Assembly (NCBI GenBank): GCA_021604005.1
Contig: BQIV01000005.1
Span: forward strand, 1-64,000
Direction: 5' to 3'
Origin: Nitrospirales bacterium
GTDB lineage: Bacteria > Nitrospirota > Nitrospiria > Nitrospirales > UBA8639
DNA length: 64,000 nucleotides
Below the pieces are notes generated by a model that searched no databases, was not told the DNA's origin, and saw nothing but the letters and a program-made list of their open reading frames with translations. Position numbers and translations under genes: made by a program. Of the stretch, positions 8,901-16,826 are shown one piece after another (positions within the stretch are counted from its first letter, which is position 1; the number at the start of each line of letters is the position of its first letter).

Positions 8901-9527
8901 ATGAAACGCAAATATTACGGTGTGCGGCGTGGGCGAAAAACGGGAGTGTTTTTCAGTTGGCCTGAATGTCAACGACAAATAATCAAATATCCCGGCGCAG
9001 AATACAAATCGTTCACAACCCAGAAAGAAGCAGAGGCCTTTGCCTTTCCACCATCTTCCACGTATTCCAAGGACGCAGGCAATGCACAAACCGCTGTCGA
9101 CATTTGGGTGGACGGATCCTGTATGCCACATTCTGGCGGAACATTGCTTCTCGGATGGGCCTATTTAGCATGCAAGGCTGGGAAGGAAATCCACCGGGAA
9201 CGGGGGAATGATATCCCAGACGACGCGCACCGACATCGCAATGTCGCTGGTGAAATTATGGCCGTACTAAAGGCGGTGGCTTGGTGCCAATCTCAACACA
9301 TTACCAGCATCAAAGTGCACTACGATTATCAGGGACTCGCGAGTTGGCCGACACATGCGTGGAAAAGAAACACCCCGTTCACACAACACTATGCGGAAAC
9401 CGTTCGAGCGTCAGGAATTGCTATCGAATGGGTCAAAGTTAAAGCGCATAGCGGCGACCCCAACAATGACATCGTCGATGAAGAAGCCAAAAAAGCGGCG
9501 CAAGAGGCAGCAATCAACACCGAATGA
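8901..9527 (+). CDS. rnhA: Ribonuclease HI with N-terminal viroplasmin-type domain
   Basis: Cleaves RNA in RNA-DNA hybrids. The first ~45 residues (KYYGVRRGRKTGVFFSW to FTTQKEAEAF) are a caulimovirus-VI/viroplasmin hybrid-binding domain. The catalytic domain follows with the acidic residues in order: D of WVDGS, E of NVAGEIMAV, D of VHYDYQGLA and D of NNDIVDEEA. About 208 aa from the ATG at 8901. An in-frame GTG upstream (8871) would add ten residues outside the conserved domain, so it is disfavoured. The ribosome-binding site is weak. Confidence 0.88.
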   Translation: MKRKYYGVRRGRKTGVFFSWPECQRQIIKYPGAEYKSFTTQKEAEAFAFPPSSTYSKDAGNAQTAVDIWVDGSCMPHSGGTLLLGWAYLACKAGKEIHRERGNDIPDDAHRHRNVAGEIMAVLKAVAWCQSQHITSIKVHYDYQGLASWPTHAWKRNTPFTQHYAETVRASGIAIEWVKVKAHSGDPNNDIVDEEAKKAAQEAAINTE

Positions 9528-9641
9528 GTGAACAGGTGAGAAAACAGAAGTAACAAATATCTAAAGAATGGCCACGATTGCCAAGAAATTTGATCAACAG
9601 GATGAGAGATTTACAGATTCCCTTCTCATTCCAGCTAATTA

Positions 9642-9680
9642 GAATTTGCCCATGGGTTCTTCGCCTAAAACACCGTCATC
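9642..9680 (-). pseudogene. Remnant copy of the 3' part of the PCP_red gene
   Basis: About 39 bp that match 11382-11420 in the same orientation. The first 29 bp differ at only two positions, and the match then decays. On the minus strand it reads as the LGEE-MGKF segment near the C-terminus of the PCP_red protein. The rest of 9528-9809 contains no supported gene. The two copies flank the XRE/nucleotidyltransferase pair as direct repeats. Confidence 0.6.
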
Positions 9681-9809
9681 GGACTGGCGTTACATAAAGT
9701 GGTGCAACCGAGAATTTGAAGACAAATTAAAGAATGCAGAAACGATCGAAAATTTGTCTCTATTCCGTTTGTCAAAATCGTTACAGGACAATCATTTGCA
9801 CAAACACCC

Positions 9810-10340
9810 TCACGACACAGCTGGCAATGCCTCGAGCAGACCCTTCAAGCGATTCATGCGGTGATCGCCTTTTTGCAATTCTTTCAAGATTAACTTTTTC
9901 AAGAGACTCACATCGATACGTTCGTTGATTTCTCTTGCAAACGTAAGAAACTCTAAGGAATCTTCAAGATCAGCTTCGGACAGTCTCGGGAGTTTCAATT
10001 GGATGAAAAGATTCACATTGGGTCGATACACAAAGAAATCGTCTTTCGAATACATGCGGACTAAGTTGTTCTCAAACCCAGGTATCTTTCTCACAAAGAA
10101 TTCGGCAGCCGTATTCACAGTCTCACCCGGTAAAGACAACAACTCAGCAATCTCCATCAATTCAAGTTGCCATTCGCCCGCTCGCATTGATGTTGTCGCC
10201 AAATCAATATCGACTGTGGCACGAATAGACCTTCCAAGATACGGCAACACGGAGCCACCCAATAAAATCCATTCCCCAGAGAGTCTCTCAGATGCGAGCT
10301 CAAAGAACTGATCGAGGAGCTCTTTTGAAATCGCATTCAT
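9810..10340 (-). CDS. Nucleotidyltransferase-fold protein, possible toxin of a two-gene module
   Basis: 176 aa. It contains the polymerase-beta-like nucleotidyltransferase signature, GGS (LLGGSVLPYLG, about residues 27-37) followed by DIDL (about 44-47), and the remainder is mostly helical. Its ATG overlaps the end of the XRE-regulator gene by 4 nt, so the two are co-translated. This resembles regulator plus nucleotidyltransferase toxin-antitoxin modules (AbiEii/MenT-like or DUF6036-like families), but the exact family cannot be fixed by eye and the substrate is unknown. Confidence 0.6.
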   Translation of the reverse strand: MNAISKELLDQFFELASERLSGEWILLGGSVLPYLGRSIRATVDIDLATTSMRAGEWQLELMEIAELLSLPGETVNTAAEFFVRKIPGFENNLVRMYSKDDFFVYRPNVNLFIQLKLPRLSEADLEDSLEFLTFAREINERIDVSLLKKLILKELQKGDHRMNRLKGLLEALPAVS

Positions 10341-10861
10341 AAGTACGTGCCTATTTGTGCAAGTGCTAGCCGCTTCAGTTTAATATGCTTCCCTTCGATT
10401 GTATGCGGCAGTAAACTCTCGACCACAGGACACATACCGCAGAGTTTTATGTAAAGACCGGCATAGTGCAGCTTAACCGCAAGAAGGGTACCTATAAGGG
10501 CCTCTTTTTTTCGGGAAAAGGCTGGCAAATGCCGTTCTTGTTCGAACGAGGAACAGGCTCGACACACGGCTAAGAAAAAGTTTTCTCGCGTTTTCCTCAC
10601 GTGCCGCATTTCTCGAGGTTGCAGAGGCAAACCATATGCGGCTAATTCATCCCAATCGATAGGAACGTCGTTGCAAGACAATCGAAGACCCAGGGCAGAG
10701 ACAAGCAACTCAAGTGTTGCCAACGACGGGTTTGCCTTTCCTGACTCAATTCTCTGAAGAGTCGGCAAACTCACTCCAGAACGAGCTGACACCTCTACCT
10801 GGCTAAGCCCCAATTCCTTCCTTTTTGTTAATGTTTTCAACAGTATTTCATTCATACTCAT
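10337..10861 (-). CDS. XRE-family regulator with C-terminal extension, possible antitoxin
   Basis: About 174 aa. A Cro/C1-type helix-turn-helix lies near the N-terminus (RKELGLSQVEVSARSGVSLP then TLQRIESGKANPS), followed by about 100 residues of unrecognised helical sequence. Several starts are possible (ATG at 10888, 10861 or 10855). I prefer 10861 or 10855 because the helix-turn-helix then begins at the usual place and a palindromic operator sits on the start. It overlaps the downstream nucleotidyltransferase gene by 4 nt. Autoregulation is likely. Confidence 0.7.
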   Translation of the reverse strand: MSMNEILLKTLTKRKELGLSQVEVSARSGVSLPTLQRIESGKANPSLATLELLVSALGLRLSCNDVPIDWDELAAYGLPLQPREMRHVRKTRENFFLAVCRACSSFEQERHLPAFSRKKEALIGTLLAVKLHYAGLYIKLCGMCPVVESLLPHTIEGKHIKLKRLALAQIGTYL

Positions 10862-10881
10862 ATATGATACATCATATATGA
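10858..10881. promoter_or_regulatory. Perfect palindromic operator of the XRE module
   Basis: Perfect inverted repeat with arms TCATATATGAT and ATCATATATGA separated by 2 bp. It overlaps the predicted start codon and a plausible minus-strand promoter: TTGTAT, 17 bp, then TATCAT, where the -10 lies inside the palindrome. It fits binding of an XRE dimer that represses its own transcription. Confidence 0.65.
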
Positions 10882-11099
10882 CGAACATACAATTACATGA
10901 AAGTACACGTAAAACTCTTTAGTTTCGTATAGATTTAGTCAGGATAACCAGTATATAGACGTTCCAATTACATTCCATACACTCATAAAACGAATATTGA
11001 ATTTGAAACAACGAGAGCGAATCAAAATCCGTTCCATGTGATTCGTCTGGACAACCATCGCGAAGCCCCTCACTTCAACTGCAGACATTCCTGGAAACG

Positions 11100-11230
11100 G
11101 CTCTCGCAATAACCACATTTCGAATATCGAAACTCAAGCGGAAGCGGAAACAGGGAGTTTGAGATATTTGGGCATTCGAATTTTGAGGGTGTTTCGAATT
11201 TCGAGCTTCGGATTTTCACGTTTCTACTAG
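11100..11230. repeat. AT-rich dispersed-type repeat rich in TTCGAA motifs
   Basis: The 10889-11348 intergenic space contains no gene. This part carries repeated TTCGAA/TTTCGA elements in both orientations (near 11119, 11173 and 11192), with GAGTTT/AAACTC-type arms, giving several possible hairpins. The style resembles dispersed repeats made of short TTCGAA-like words seen in many environmental genomes. It lies just beyond the accessory XRE module. Confidence 0.45.
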
Positions 11231-11348
11231 CAAGAGAACGAACGGAAATTAATGGGAATAGCGATAATATCAGCACGTAAGAATAGCACGAAGATACTTG
11301 GAGAATGTCAAATAGGTAGCAGATGAACGAAGTGGAGGAGGAAAGCGG

Positions 11349-12335
11349 TTACAACTTCCCTTCACCTTTGAGGTACTTGCGGAATTTGCCCATGAGCTCT
11401 TCGCCTAAAAGCCCAACATCCCGTTTTGTTTTCATATAGTCCCGGATTTCTTCTAGACGATGTTCGGCTTGGTCGTTACCTTTGAGACGCTTTACCTTTT
11501 CCAACGCATCATCAAAGGCATCAAATGTCAGTTCTTTGTAGCCAAAAGCGCGAATACGTTTGACTGCTTTCATCATGGCTTCATTGCGAAAAACGGTGAG
11601 ATGTTCCGAATCAATTTCTTTGAGCCCAAGCTTTCGTGCTCGACGTTCGGCGGCTTTGCGGATACCACTTCGCACAAAATCCGGAGACGTTTGGAGACGC
11701 TTCCATGCGTCATCCGCCCAAGCAACTTGAGATTGCGGCGCTTCCCACAAGCGCATAAGCGACTCAGCATCAATACGCGTGATGCCTTGTTCACGAGCTA
11801 AGTCTTCAGCATCGTGCTTGAGCATGTCCGCAACAAATTCTTTCGCCATTGGCGGGGAATCTTGAATCTTCTGTTGCAGCAACACTACGGCATCTTCGGT
11901 CCATTCTAATGGCGGACCAGCTTGCTCCTTCAGATCACCCAAGGCCTCAACCTTTTCAAACAATTCAACATTGACCTCCATATGACCACGTTCTTTGGCA
12001 ATATCGTCGGCAATACGTTTAATCATGTCCCGTATAAACTCCGGGACGGTGTCCAATCGTTTTTTGGCTTCAGCCGTCCAAGGAAGGTTACCCTTCGCCA
12101 TATTATCAGCCGCTTGGCTCATGCCAGTTTCACCACCCATTTGCCCCATCATTTGCTGTTTGAACTGGTCAAGGATTTCAACGGTAATTTCCGGATATCC
12201 AAGCTCTTTGGCTTTTTTCACAGCCAAACGTTTTACCATTCCTCGCAGAAAAAATGGCGCCCGCTGTAACCGTTCCAGGGCTTCATCCGTCCATACTACA
12301 TCTTGGTCGATGACTTCTTGGTCTGAGGAACTCAT
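11349..12335 (-). CDS. Protein with four tandem PCP_red-like domains
   Basis: 328 aa built from four related helical repeats of roughly 75 residues. Each opens with an LxRxPxFxR-like segment followed by an AxxxGxxxI block (for example RLQRAPFFLRGMVKR and RLDTVPEFIRDMIKR, with RLQTSPDFVRSGIRK in the last). This is the PCP_red module, named after the C-terminal domain of the light-independent protochlorophyllide reductase B subunit. No phototrophy genes are in the window, so the role here is unknown. It lies 22 nt downstream of the ihfB-like gene and is probably cotranscribed. Residues near the C-terminus are duplicated as a fragment at 9642-9680. Confidence 0.75.
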   Translation of the reverse strand: MSSSDQEVIDQDVVWTDEALERLQRAPFFLRGMVKRLAVKKAKELGYPEITVEILDQFKQQMMGQMGGETGMSQAADNMAKGNLPWTAEAKKRLDTVPEFIRDMIKRIADDIAKERGHMEVNVELFEKVEALGDLKEQAGPPLEWTEDAVVLLQQKIQDSPPMAKEFVADMLKHDAEDLAREQGITRIDAESLMRLWEAPQSQVAWADDAWKRLQTSPDFVRSGIRKAAERRARKLGLKEIDSEHLTVFRNEAMMKAVKRIRAFGYKELTFDAFDDALEKVKRLKGNDQAEHRLEEIRDYMKTKRDVGLLGEELMGKFRKYLKGEGKL

Positions 12336-12357
12336 AGTCGTAATCTCACCTTAGGCA

Positions 12358-12636
12358 TTATTGATTGAGCAATTCTTTGATTTCTTTTCCGGCTTTAAAA
12401 AATGGCATTCGCTTCTCTGGAACTTCGACCGTTTCACCTGTTTTAGGGTTACGTCCCTCTTTCGTCTGGCGAATCCGTAATCGAAAACTTCCAAAGCCTC
12501 GGATTTCAGTTTTTTCTCCAGTTTTGAGAGAGTCACGAATTGAATCAAACAGTGTATTGACGACAAGCTCGGCTTGCCGATGGCTTAACGTTGGAGCTTG
12601 TTCACTGAGCTTTTCAATAAGATGAGCTTTCGTCAT
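12358..12636 (-). CDS. ihfB: HU/IHF-family DNA-bending protein (IHF beta-like)
   Basis: 92 aa. It has the full HU/IHF fold signature: a helical N-terminus, GFGSFRLR, the DNA-intercalating arm [27 protein letters not shown]-like (here KEIKELL). The position downstream of rpsA matches rpsA-ihfB in proteobacteria, which supports the IHF-beta label. HU activity as a homodimer is an equally possible reading because no alpha subunit is seen here. Confidence 0.88.
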   Translation of the reverse strand: [92 protein letters not shown]

Positions 12637-12711
12637 TCATCCCTCCTCAATCAACCCCATCCGGACTCGGCTTCAACTCGAAACACGGTCATAGCATACC
12701 AGACGAACTCC

Positions 12712-13614
12712 TTAAAAAACCATTAGGTACATGAGTGGAATCCAGGTCGCCTGCAGAACCATAGACGATGTCTTTCCCAGAAATGAACTTTCAAGTAAAT
12801 CTCTAAAAGAAAACTCCCGCGCAGGTTCGACAACTCGAGGCTCACCTTCAATTCCCCCTAACCTTCCGGCTAATGCAATTGCATCAGTCAGGTCTCCCAG
12901 TTCATCAATGAGCAGCGAATCCTTGGCTTGCTGACCTGTGAACACCCGTCCATCTGCCAACACTTCAACGTCGGCCACATCCAACGACCGTCCCTCAGCC
13001 ACAGCCTCAATAAACTGACGGTGGACATCATCCATCACCGATTGCAACAACTGACGATCTTCATCTTCCATAGGACGAAATGGCGATCCAATGTCCTTAT
13101 ACCTCCCACTCTTAATCACAAAGTTTTGTACACCAACTTTTTTCAATAACTCTTCAAAGTTGGCCATTTGCATGATAACACCAATACTCCCGGTCAGCGT
13201 CCCAGGATTCGCTAAGACTCGGTCGCTCGCAACAGCAATATAGTAGCCTCCAGAAGCAGCAACGGTTCCCATCGAAGCCACAACTGTTTTGTTGTACTCC
13301 GACTTGACGCGCTTCACGGCATTATAAATTTCCTGAGACGGGGCAACACCTCCGCCAGGGCTATCAATGCGAACAACAATCGCCTTGACCATGGGATTTT
13401 CACTGAAATCCTGTAACTCACTCACGGTTTGCTTCGAGTCAAGAATGGGACCTTCAACGCGCACCACCGCAACCTGCTCCTTCCCATAGGAAGCCATGTC
13501 AGGCATCAATGTCTTCCCTAGCCACGTCAACGCGACTGCAGCCAGCAAGATCCACAATACTCGTTTCCCCCAGGACTGTCGTGGTCCTGGAGGCGATGTG
13601 TATGTATCAGACAT
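12712..13614 (-). CDS. sppA: Signal peptide peptidase SppA (short form)
   Basis: 300 aa membrane-anchored serine protease that degrades cleaved signal peptides. One N-terminal transmembrane segment (about residues 17-35) is followed by the ClpP-like catalytic domain. The segments RIDSPGGGVAPSQEIY, KTVVASMGTVAASGGYYIA (catalytic Ser in AASGGYY) and LTGSIGVIMQ are conserved, and the catalytic Lys lies in the usual downstream helix. The single-domain length is that of the Bacillus type, not the 600-aa E. coli type. It is 32 nt downstream of rpsA. Confidence 0.93.
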   Translation of the reverse strand: MSDTYTSPPGPRQSWGKRVLWILLAAVALTWLGKTLMPDMASYGKEQVAVVRVEGPILDSKQTVSELQDFSENPMVKAIVVRIDSPGGGVAPSQEIYNAVKRVKSEYNKTVVASMGTVAASGGYYIAVASDRVLANPGTLTGSIGVIMQMANFEELLKKVGVQNFVIKSGRYKDIGSPFRPMEDEDRQLLQSVMDDVHRQFIEAVAEGRSLDVADVEVLADGRVFTGQQAKDSLLIDELGDLTDAIALAGRLGGIEGEPRVVEPAREFSFRDLLESSFLGKTSSMVLQATWIPLMYLMVF

Positions 13615-13646
13615 GGTCGTTACAGAATAACCCCATTTTTATGTGA

Positions 13647-15353
13647 TTAGGAGTCCCCTTGCGTTTCAGCATTTTTTTCCTGGGTCATACGACCTAAACT
13701 TTGATCGATCTGCCCCTGGGTGGCATGAAACGCTTCGAGTTGATCTTGATCACTTTCACGAAGGTGTTCCGATAAACTCAACGCAATTTTCCGTTCATCA
13801 CAATCAACCTTGACAATTTTCGCGGTGACCTCTTGACCGATCTCAAACTTATCTTCAACTCGCTCTTGGGAGTCGATATTAATTTCACTGATGTGAATCA
13901 ATCCTTCGACGCCACCGTCAAGCTCAATAAACACGCCAAAGTCCGCAATTTTGGAAACCTGGCCAGAGGCCTTTCCGCCAATTTGGAATCGTGCCGGAAT
14001 CTCAGATTCCCATGGATCGGAAACAAGCTGTTTATATCCCAACGATAAGCGCTCTTTATCTTTGTCGATACGAAGAATCACAGCTTGCACCGATTGCCCT
14101 TTTTTAAACAATTCAGACGGGTGCTTGATATGTTTCGTCCAGGACATGTCAGAGATATGAATCAGGCCATCAATGCCTTCTTCAAGACCAACAAACGCGC
14201 CAAAGTCTGTGACACTCTTGACCTTGCCTTCAATTTGCGTTCCTTCCGGATACTTGGACTCAATGACATCCCAAGGATTCGGAGCCGTCTGCTTCATACC
14301 TAGTGAAATCTTTCGACTCTGCTGATCGACGTGGAGCACCTGAGATTCAATTTGATCACCAATCGACACGACTCGTGAAGGATGACGCACTTCATGCGTC
14401 CAAGACATTTCAGAAACATGCACTAACCCTTCGACGCCAGGCTCCAATTCCACAAAAGCCCCGTAATCGGTCAAGCTGACCACTTTTCCAGGAATTCGAC
14501 TGCCTTCGGGATATTTCGCTTCGACCTGACTCCACGGATCAGCCGTTTTCTGTTTCAAGCCTAAGGAAATTCGTCCGGTTTCACGATCATACTTCAGAAC
14601 CAAGACTTCAATCCGATCGCCAATAGAGAACATGTCTGACGGATGGCCAACCCGTCCCCACGAAATATCCGTAATGTGGAGCAACCCATCAATGCCACCA
14701 AGATCAAGGAAGGCTCCGTAGTCGGTGATGTTTTTCACGGTTCCCGTAATGAGCTGGCCTTCCGCTAATGTCGACAACGTCGTCTGCCGTTTCTTATCTC
14801 GTGTTTCCTCAAGCAATGCCCGACGAGACACGACCACATTGCCTCTCCGATGATTGACCTTGATAATCTTAAAGTTAAAGACTTTTCCGACTAAGCCATC
14901 CAAATCTCGAACCGGGGTCAAGTCAATCTGCGAACCGGGGAGAAAGGCTTTCACGCCAATATCGACCATCATGCCGCCCTTAATTCTCGACAGCACTTTC
15001 CCTTCAACTTCTTTATCGTCGCGGTGTGCGACCTCCAGGTCTTCCCAGACTTTCATCTTGTCCGCTTTTTCTTTCGAGACGAGCAAGTTGCCTTCGGCAT
15101 CTTCGCACTGCTCGATATAGACCTGTATCGTATCGTCGACGGCAAGCGTCTCAAGTTCTTCGCTCGTAAATTGATCAGACGGAATCATGCCTTCAGACTT
15201 GTACCCGATATCGACGACAACCCGTTCACGCTGGATATTGACCACGCGTCCTTCCGTTATGGTGCCTTCCTCGATATTACGAAAGGTTTCTTCGTACAGT
15301 GCGGCTAATGCCTCACGATCCAGTTGTTCAGGTTGTTCAGATACTGTATTCAT
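13647..15353 (-). CDS. rpsA: 30S ribosomal protein S1
   Basis: 568 aa with six S1 (OB-fold) repeats, at about 30-100, 115-180, 200-270, 285-355, 372-442 and 459-530. The last four carry the strongly conserved G-V-(T/D)-YGAFV-L-GIDGLIHIS-like core. S1 binds mRNA leaders and promotes initiation on weak ribosome-binding sites. A good site (AGGAAGAGG) precedes the ATG. The gene sits between plsC and sppA, 112 nt below plsC, so it may have its own leader control (hairpin at 15413-15438). Confidence 0.97.
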   Translation of the reverse strand: MNTVSEQPEQLDREALAALYEETFRNIEEGTITEGRVVNIQRERVVVDIGYKSEGMIPSDQFTSEELETLAVDDTIQVYIEQCEDAEGNLLVSKEKADKMKVWEDLEVAHRDDKEVEGKVLSRIKGGMMVDIGVKAFLPGSQIDLTPVRDLDGLVGKVFNFKIIKVNHRRGNVVVSRRALLEETRDKKRQTTLSTLAEGQLITGTVKNITDYGAFLDLGGIDGLLHITDISWGRVGHPSDMFSIGDRIEVLVLKYDRETGRISLGLKQKTADPWSQVEAKYPEGSRIPGKVVSLTDYGAFVELEPGVEGLVHVSEMSWTHEVRHPSRVVSIGDQIESQVLHVDQQSRKISLGMKQTAPNPWDVIESKYPEGTQIEGKVKSVTDFGAFVGLEEGIDGLIHISDMSWTKHIKHPSELFKKGQSVQAVILRIDKDKERLSLGYKQLVSDPWESEIPARFQIGGKASGQVSKIADFGVFIELDGGVEGLIHISEINIDSQERVEDKFEIGQEVTAKIVKVDCDERKIALSLSEHLRESDQDQLEAFHATQGQIDQSLGRMTQEKNAETQGDS

Positions 15354-15412
15354 CCTCTTCCTACGCCTCCACTCTGCTCAATGCACGGCTGATAATGAAT
15401 AGAAAACTTCCA

Positions 15413-15438
15413 CGGTACCCCTCAGCATTGAGGTACCC
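15413..15438 (-). promoter_or_regulatory. Stable hairpin in the rpsA leader / plsC-rpsA intergenic region
   Basis: Near-perfect inverted repeat: GGTACC plus a CCTCA arm, a 4-nt GCAT loop, then TGAGG and TACC. On the minus strand it is followed within 8 nt by a TTTTC run. It could be a partial terminator after plsC or an element for S1 autoregulation; the sequence alone does not decide between them. Confidence 0.45.
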
Positions 15439-15465
15439 AGAAGGGTTACATATGCAAAAAATCGT

Positions 15466-16107
15466 TTACAGCGACCGATTCCCCGATGGAGCGGTGACCT
15501 GACCTAACTCTGCGATACGCGACATCACGGTCTCACTCACGGTACGGTAATAGTCTTTCGGCTCCTGCCCTTCTTGATACGGGAACGTCATCGGTTCTCC
15601 AAAATGAATATGTATGGGGCTCAGCCGTATCCGGGCCGATCCCATGGGCAGTACATCAAACGTGCCACCAATATAGGCTGGGACTACGGGACATTGTGCT
15701 TCAGAGAGAATGAGCCCAATCCCAGGCTTTCCCTCCTGCAGCCCCCCATGGGGGGTCCTTGTGCCCTCAGGGAAAATCACAACGGACTTTCCAGCCTTCA
15801 GTCGAGACACAGCTTCATTCAAGGCACGCCGGTCTAGCCGGTGGGTCTTGAGTGGAATCCAGGCAATTTTTCGGAACATCCAATGAAGAAGAGGATGAGC
15901 GAACAGATTCGCTCGCCCCAGAAACGACACGCGTCTGGGAATGCCGCATCCCAAGAATGGGATGTCTACGTAACTGGCATGGTTGGCTGCGAATAGAACT
16001 CCTCCACGCTTCGGAATATGCCGCGTCCCATGGACACGATAACGAAAACACAATCGACCAAGTATGTTGAAGGCCGCCCAAATGCAGGCGTATACAAGCC
16101 CGCTCAC
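15466..16107 (-). CDS. plsC: 1-acyl-sn-glycerol-3-phosphate acyltransferase
   Basis: 213 aa membrane-associated enzyme that converts lysophosphatidic acid to phosphatidic acid. The acyltransferase block I NHASYVD (H-x4-D) and block III FPEGTR are both present, with PVVPAYIGG further on. The N-terminal hydrophobic segment fits membrane attachment. The start overlaps the end of cmk by 4 nt, so it belongs to the tyrA-aroA-cmk-plsC coupled group. Confidence 0.92.
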   Translation of the reverse strand: MSGLVYACIWAAFNILGRLCFRYRVHGTRHIPKRGGVLFAANHASYVDIPFLGCGIPRRVSFLGRANLFAHPLLHWMFRKIAWIPLKTHRLDRRALNEAVSRLKAGKSVVIFPEGTRTPHGGLQEGKPGIGLILSEAQCPVVPAYIGGTFDVLPMGSARIRLSPIHIHFGEPMTFPYQEGQEPKDYYRTVSETVMSRIAELGQVTAPSGNRSL

Positions 16108-16826
16108 TGGCGTGCAGACACCACTTCCGTCAGATGGTCCAACACCTGATCAATCGACAAATTGGAGGTATCAATCATCATCGCATCAGTAGCCGGAATC
16201 AATGGAGACACATCTCGAGAACGGTCACGATCATCTCGCAGGGTCATTTCTCGTCGAACATCGTCCAAATTTTTCCGTTGATCATCTGTTTGCAGTTCAC
16301 GATATCGTCGGCTGAACCGGATTTCAGGATCAGCATCAAGAAAAAACTTCACATCGGCTTCAGGAAACACCTTGGTGCCCATGTCTCGCCCCTCAACTAC
16401 AATACCCCCTTCAGTCGCAAAATTTCGTTGAATTGGTAGCAGCCAATGACGAACCTGAGGTAACGCTGCGACTGTTGAAGCCAATTGACTCACGTCAAGG
16501 CTTCGCAATTCATGTGTGACATCTTGCGCGTCTACAAGCACAGACAGTGCATGTTCGTGTGCCGCCAATTCAAGTTTTGTGGTCGAAAGCAGCTCGGCAA
16601 CTTGATCCGAATTACCAGGATCAATGTTACTCGACCGGACCTTCCAAGCCACCCCACGATACAAAGCACCTGTATCCAGGTAAGTATACCCTAGACGTGC
16701 GGCCAACTTTTTGGCAACGGTACTTTTGCCGACCCCTGCCGGACCATCAATTGTAATAAGCAACCGACAGACATGAGATTCCGGACGTTGCCTGCTTTCC
16801 TGGCCTTTGCGTATTATAGTGCTCAC
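16104..16826 (-). CDS. cmk: Cytidylate kinase
   Basis: 240 aa. Phosphorylates CMP/dCMP. The P-loop GPAGVGKST lies at about residues 29-37, followed by YLDTGALYRG and VEGRDMGTKVFPEADVKFFLDA. About 20 residues precede the usual family N-terminus (LLITIDGPAG). The ATG used overlaps the aroA stop by 4 nt, which supports it. It overlaps plsC downstream by 4 nt. Confidence 0.95.
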   Translation of the reverse strand: MSTIIRKGQESRQRPESHVCRLLITIDGPAGVGKSTVAKKLAARLGYTYLDTGALYRGVAWKVRSSNIDPGNSDQVAELLSTTKLELAAHEHALSVLVDAQDVTHELRSLDVSQLASTVAALPQVRHWLLPIQRNFATEGGIVVEGRDMGTKVFPEADVKFFLDADPEIRFSRRYRELQTDDQRKNLDDVRREMTLRDDRDRSRDVSPLIPATDAMMIDTSNLSIDQVLDHLTEVVSARQ

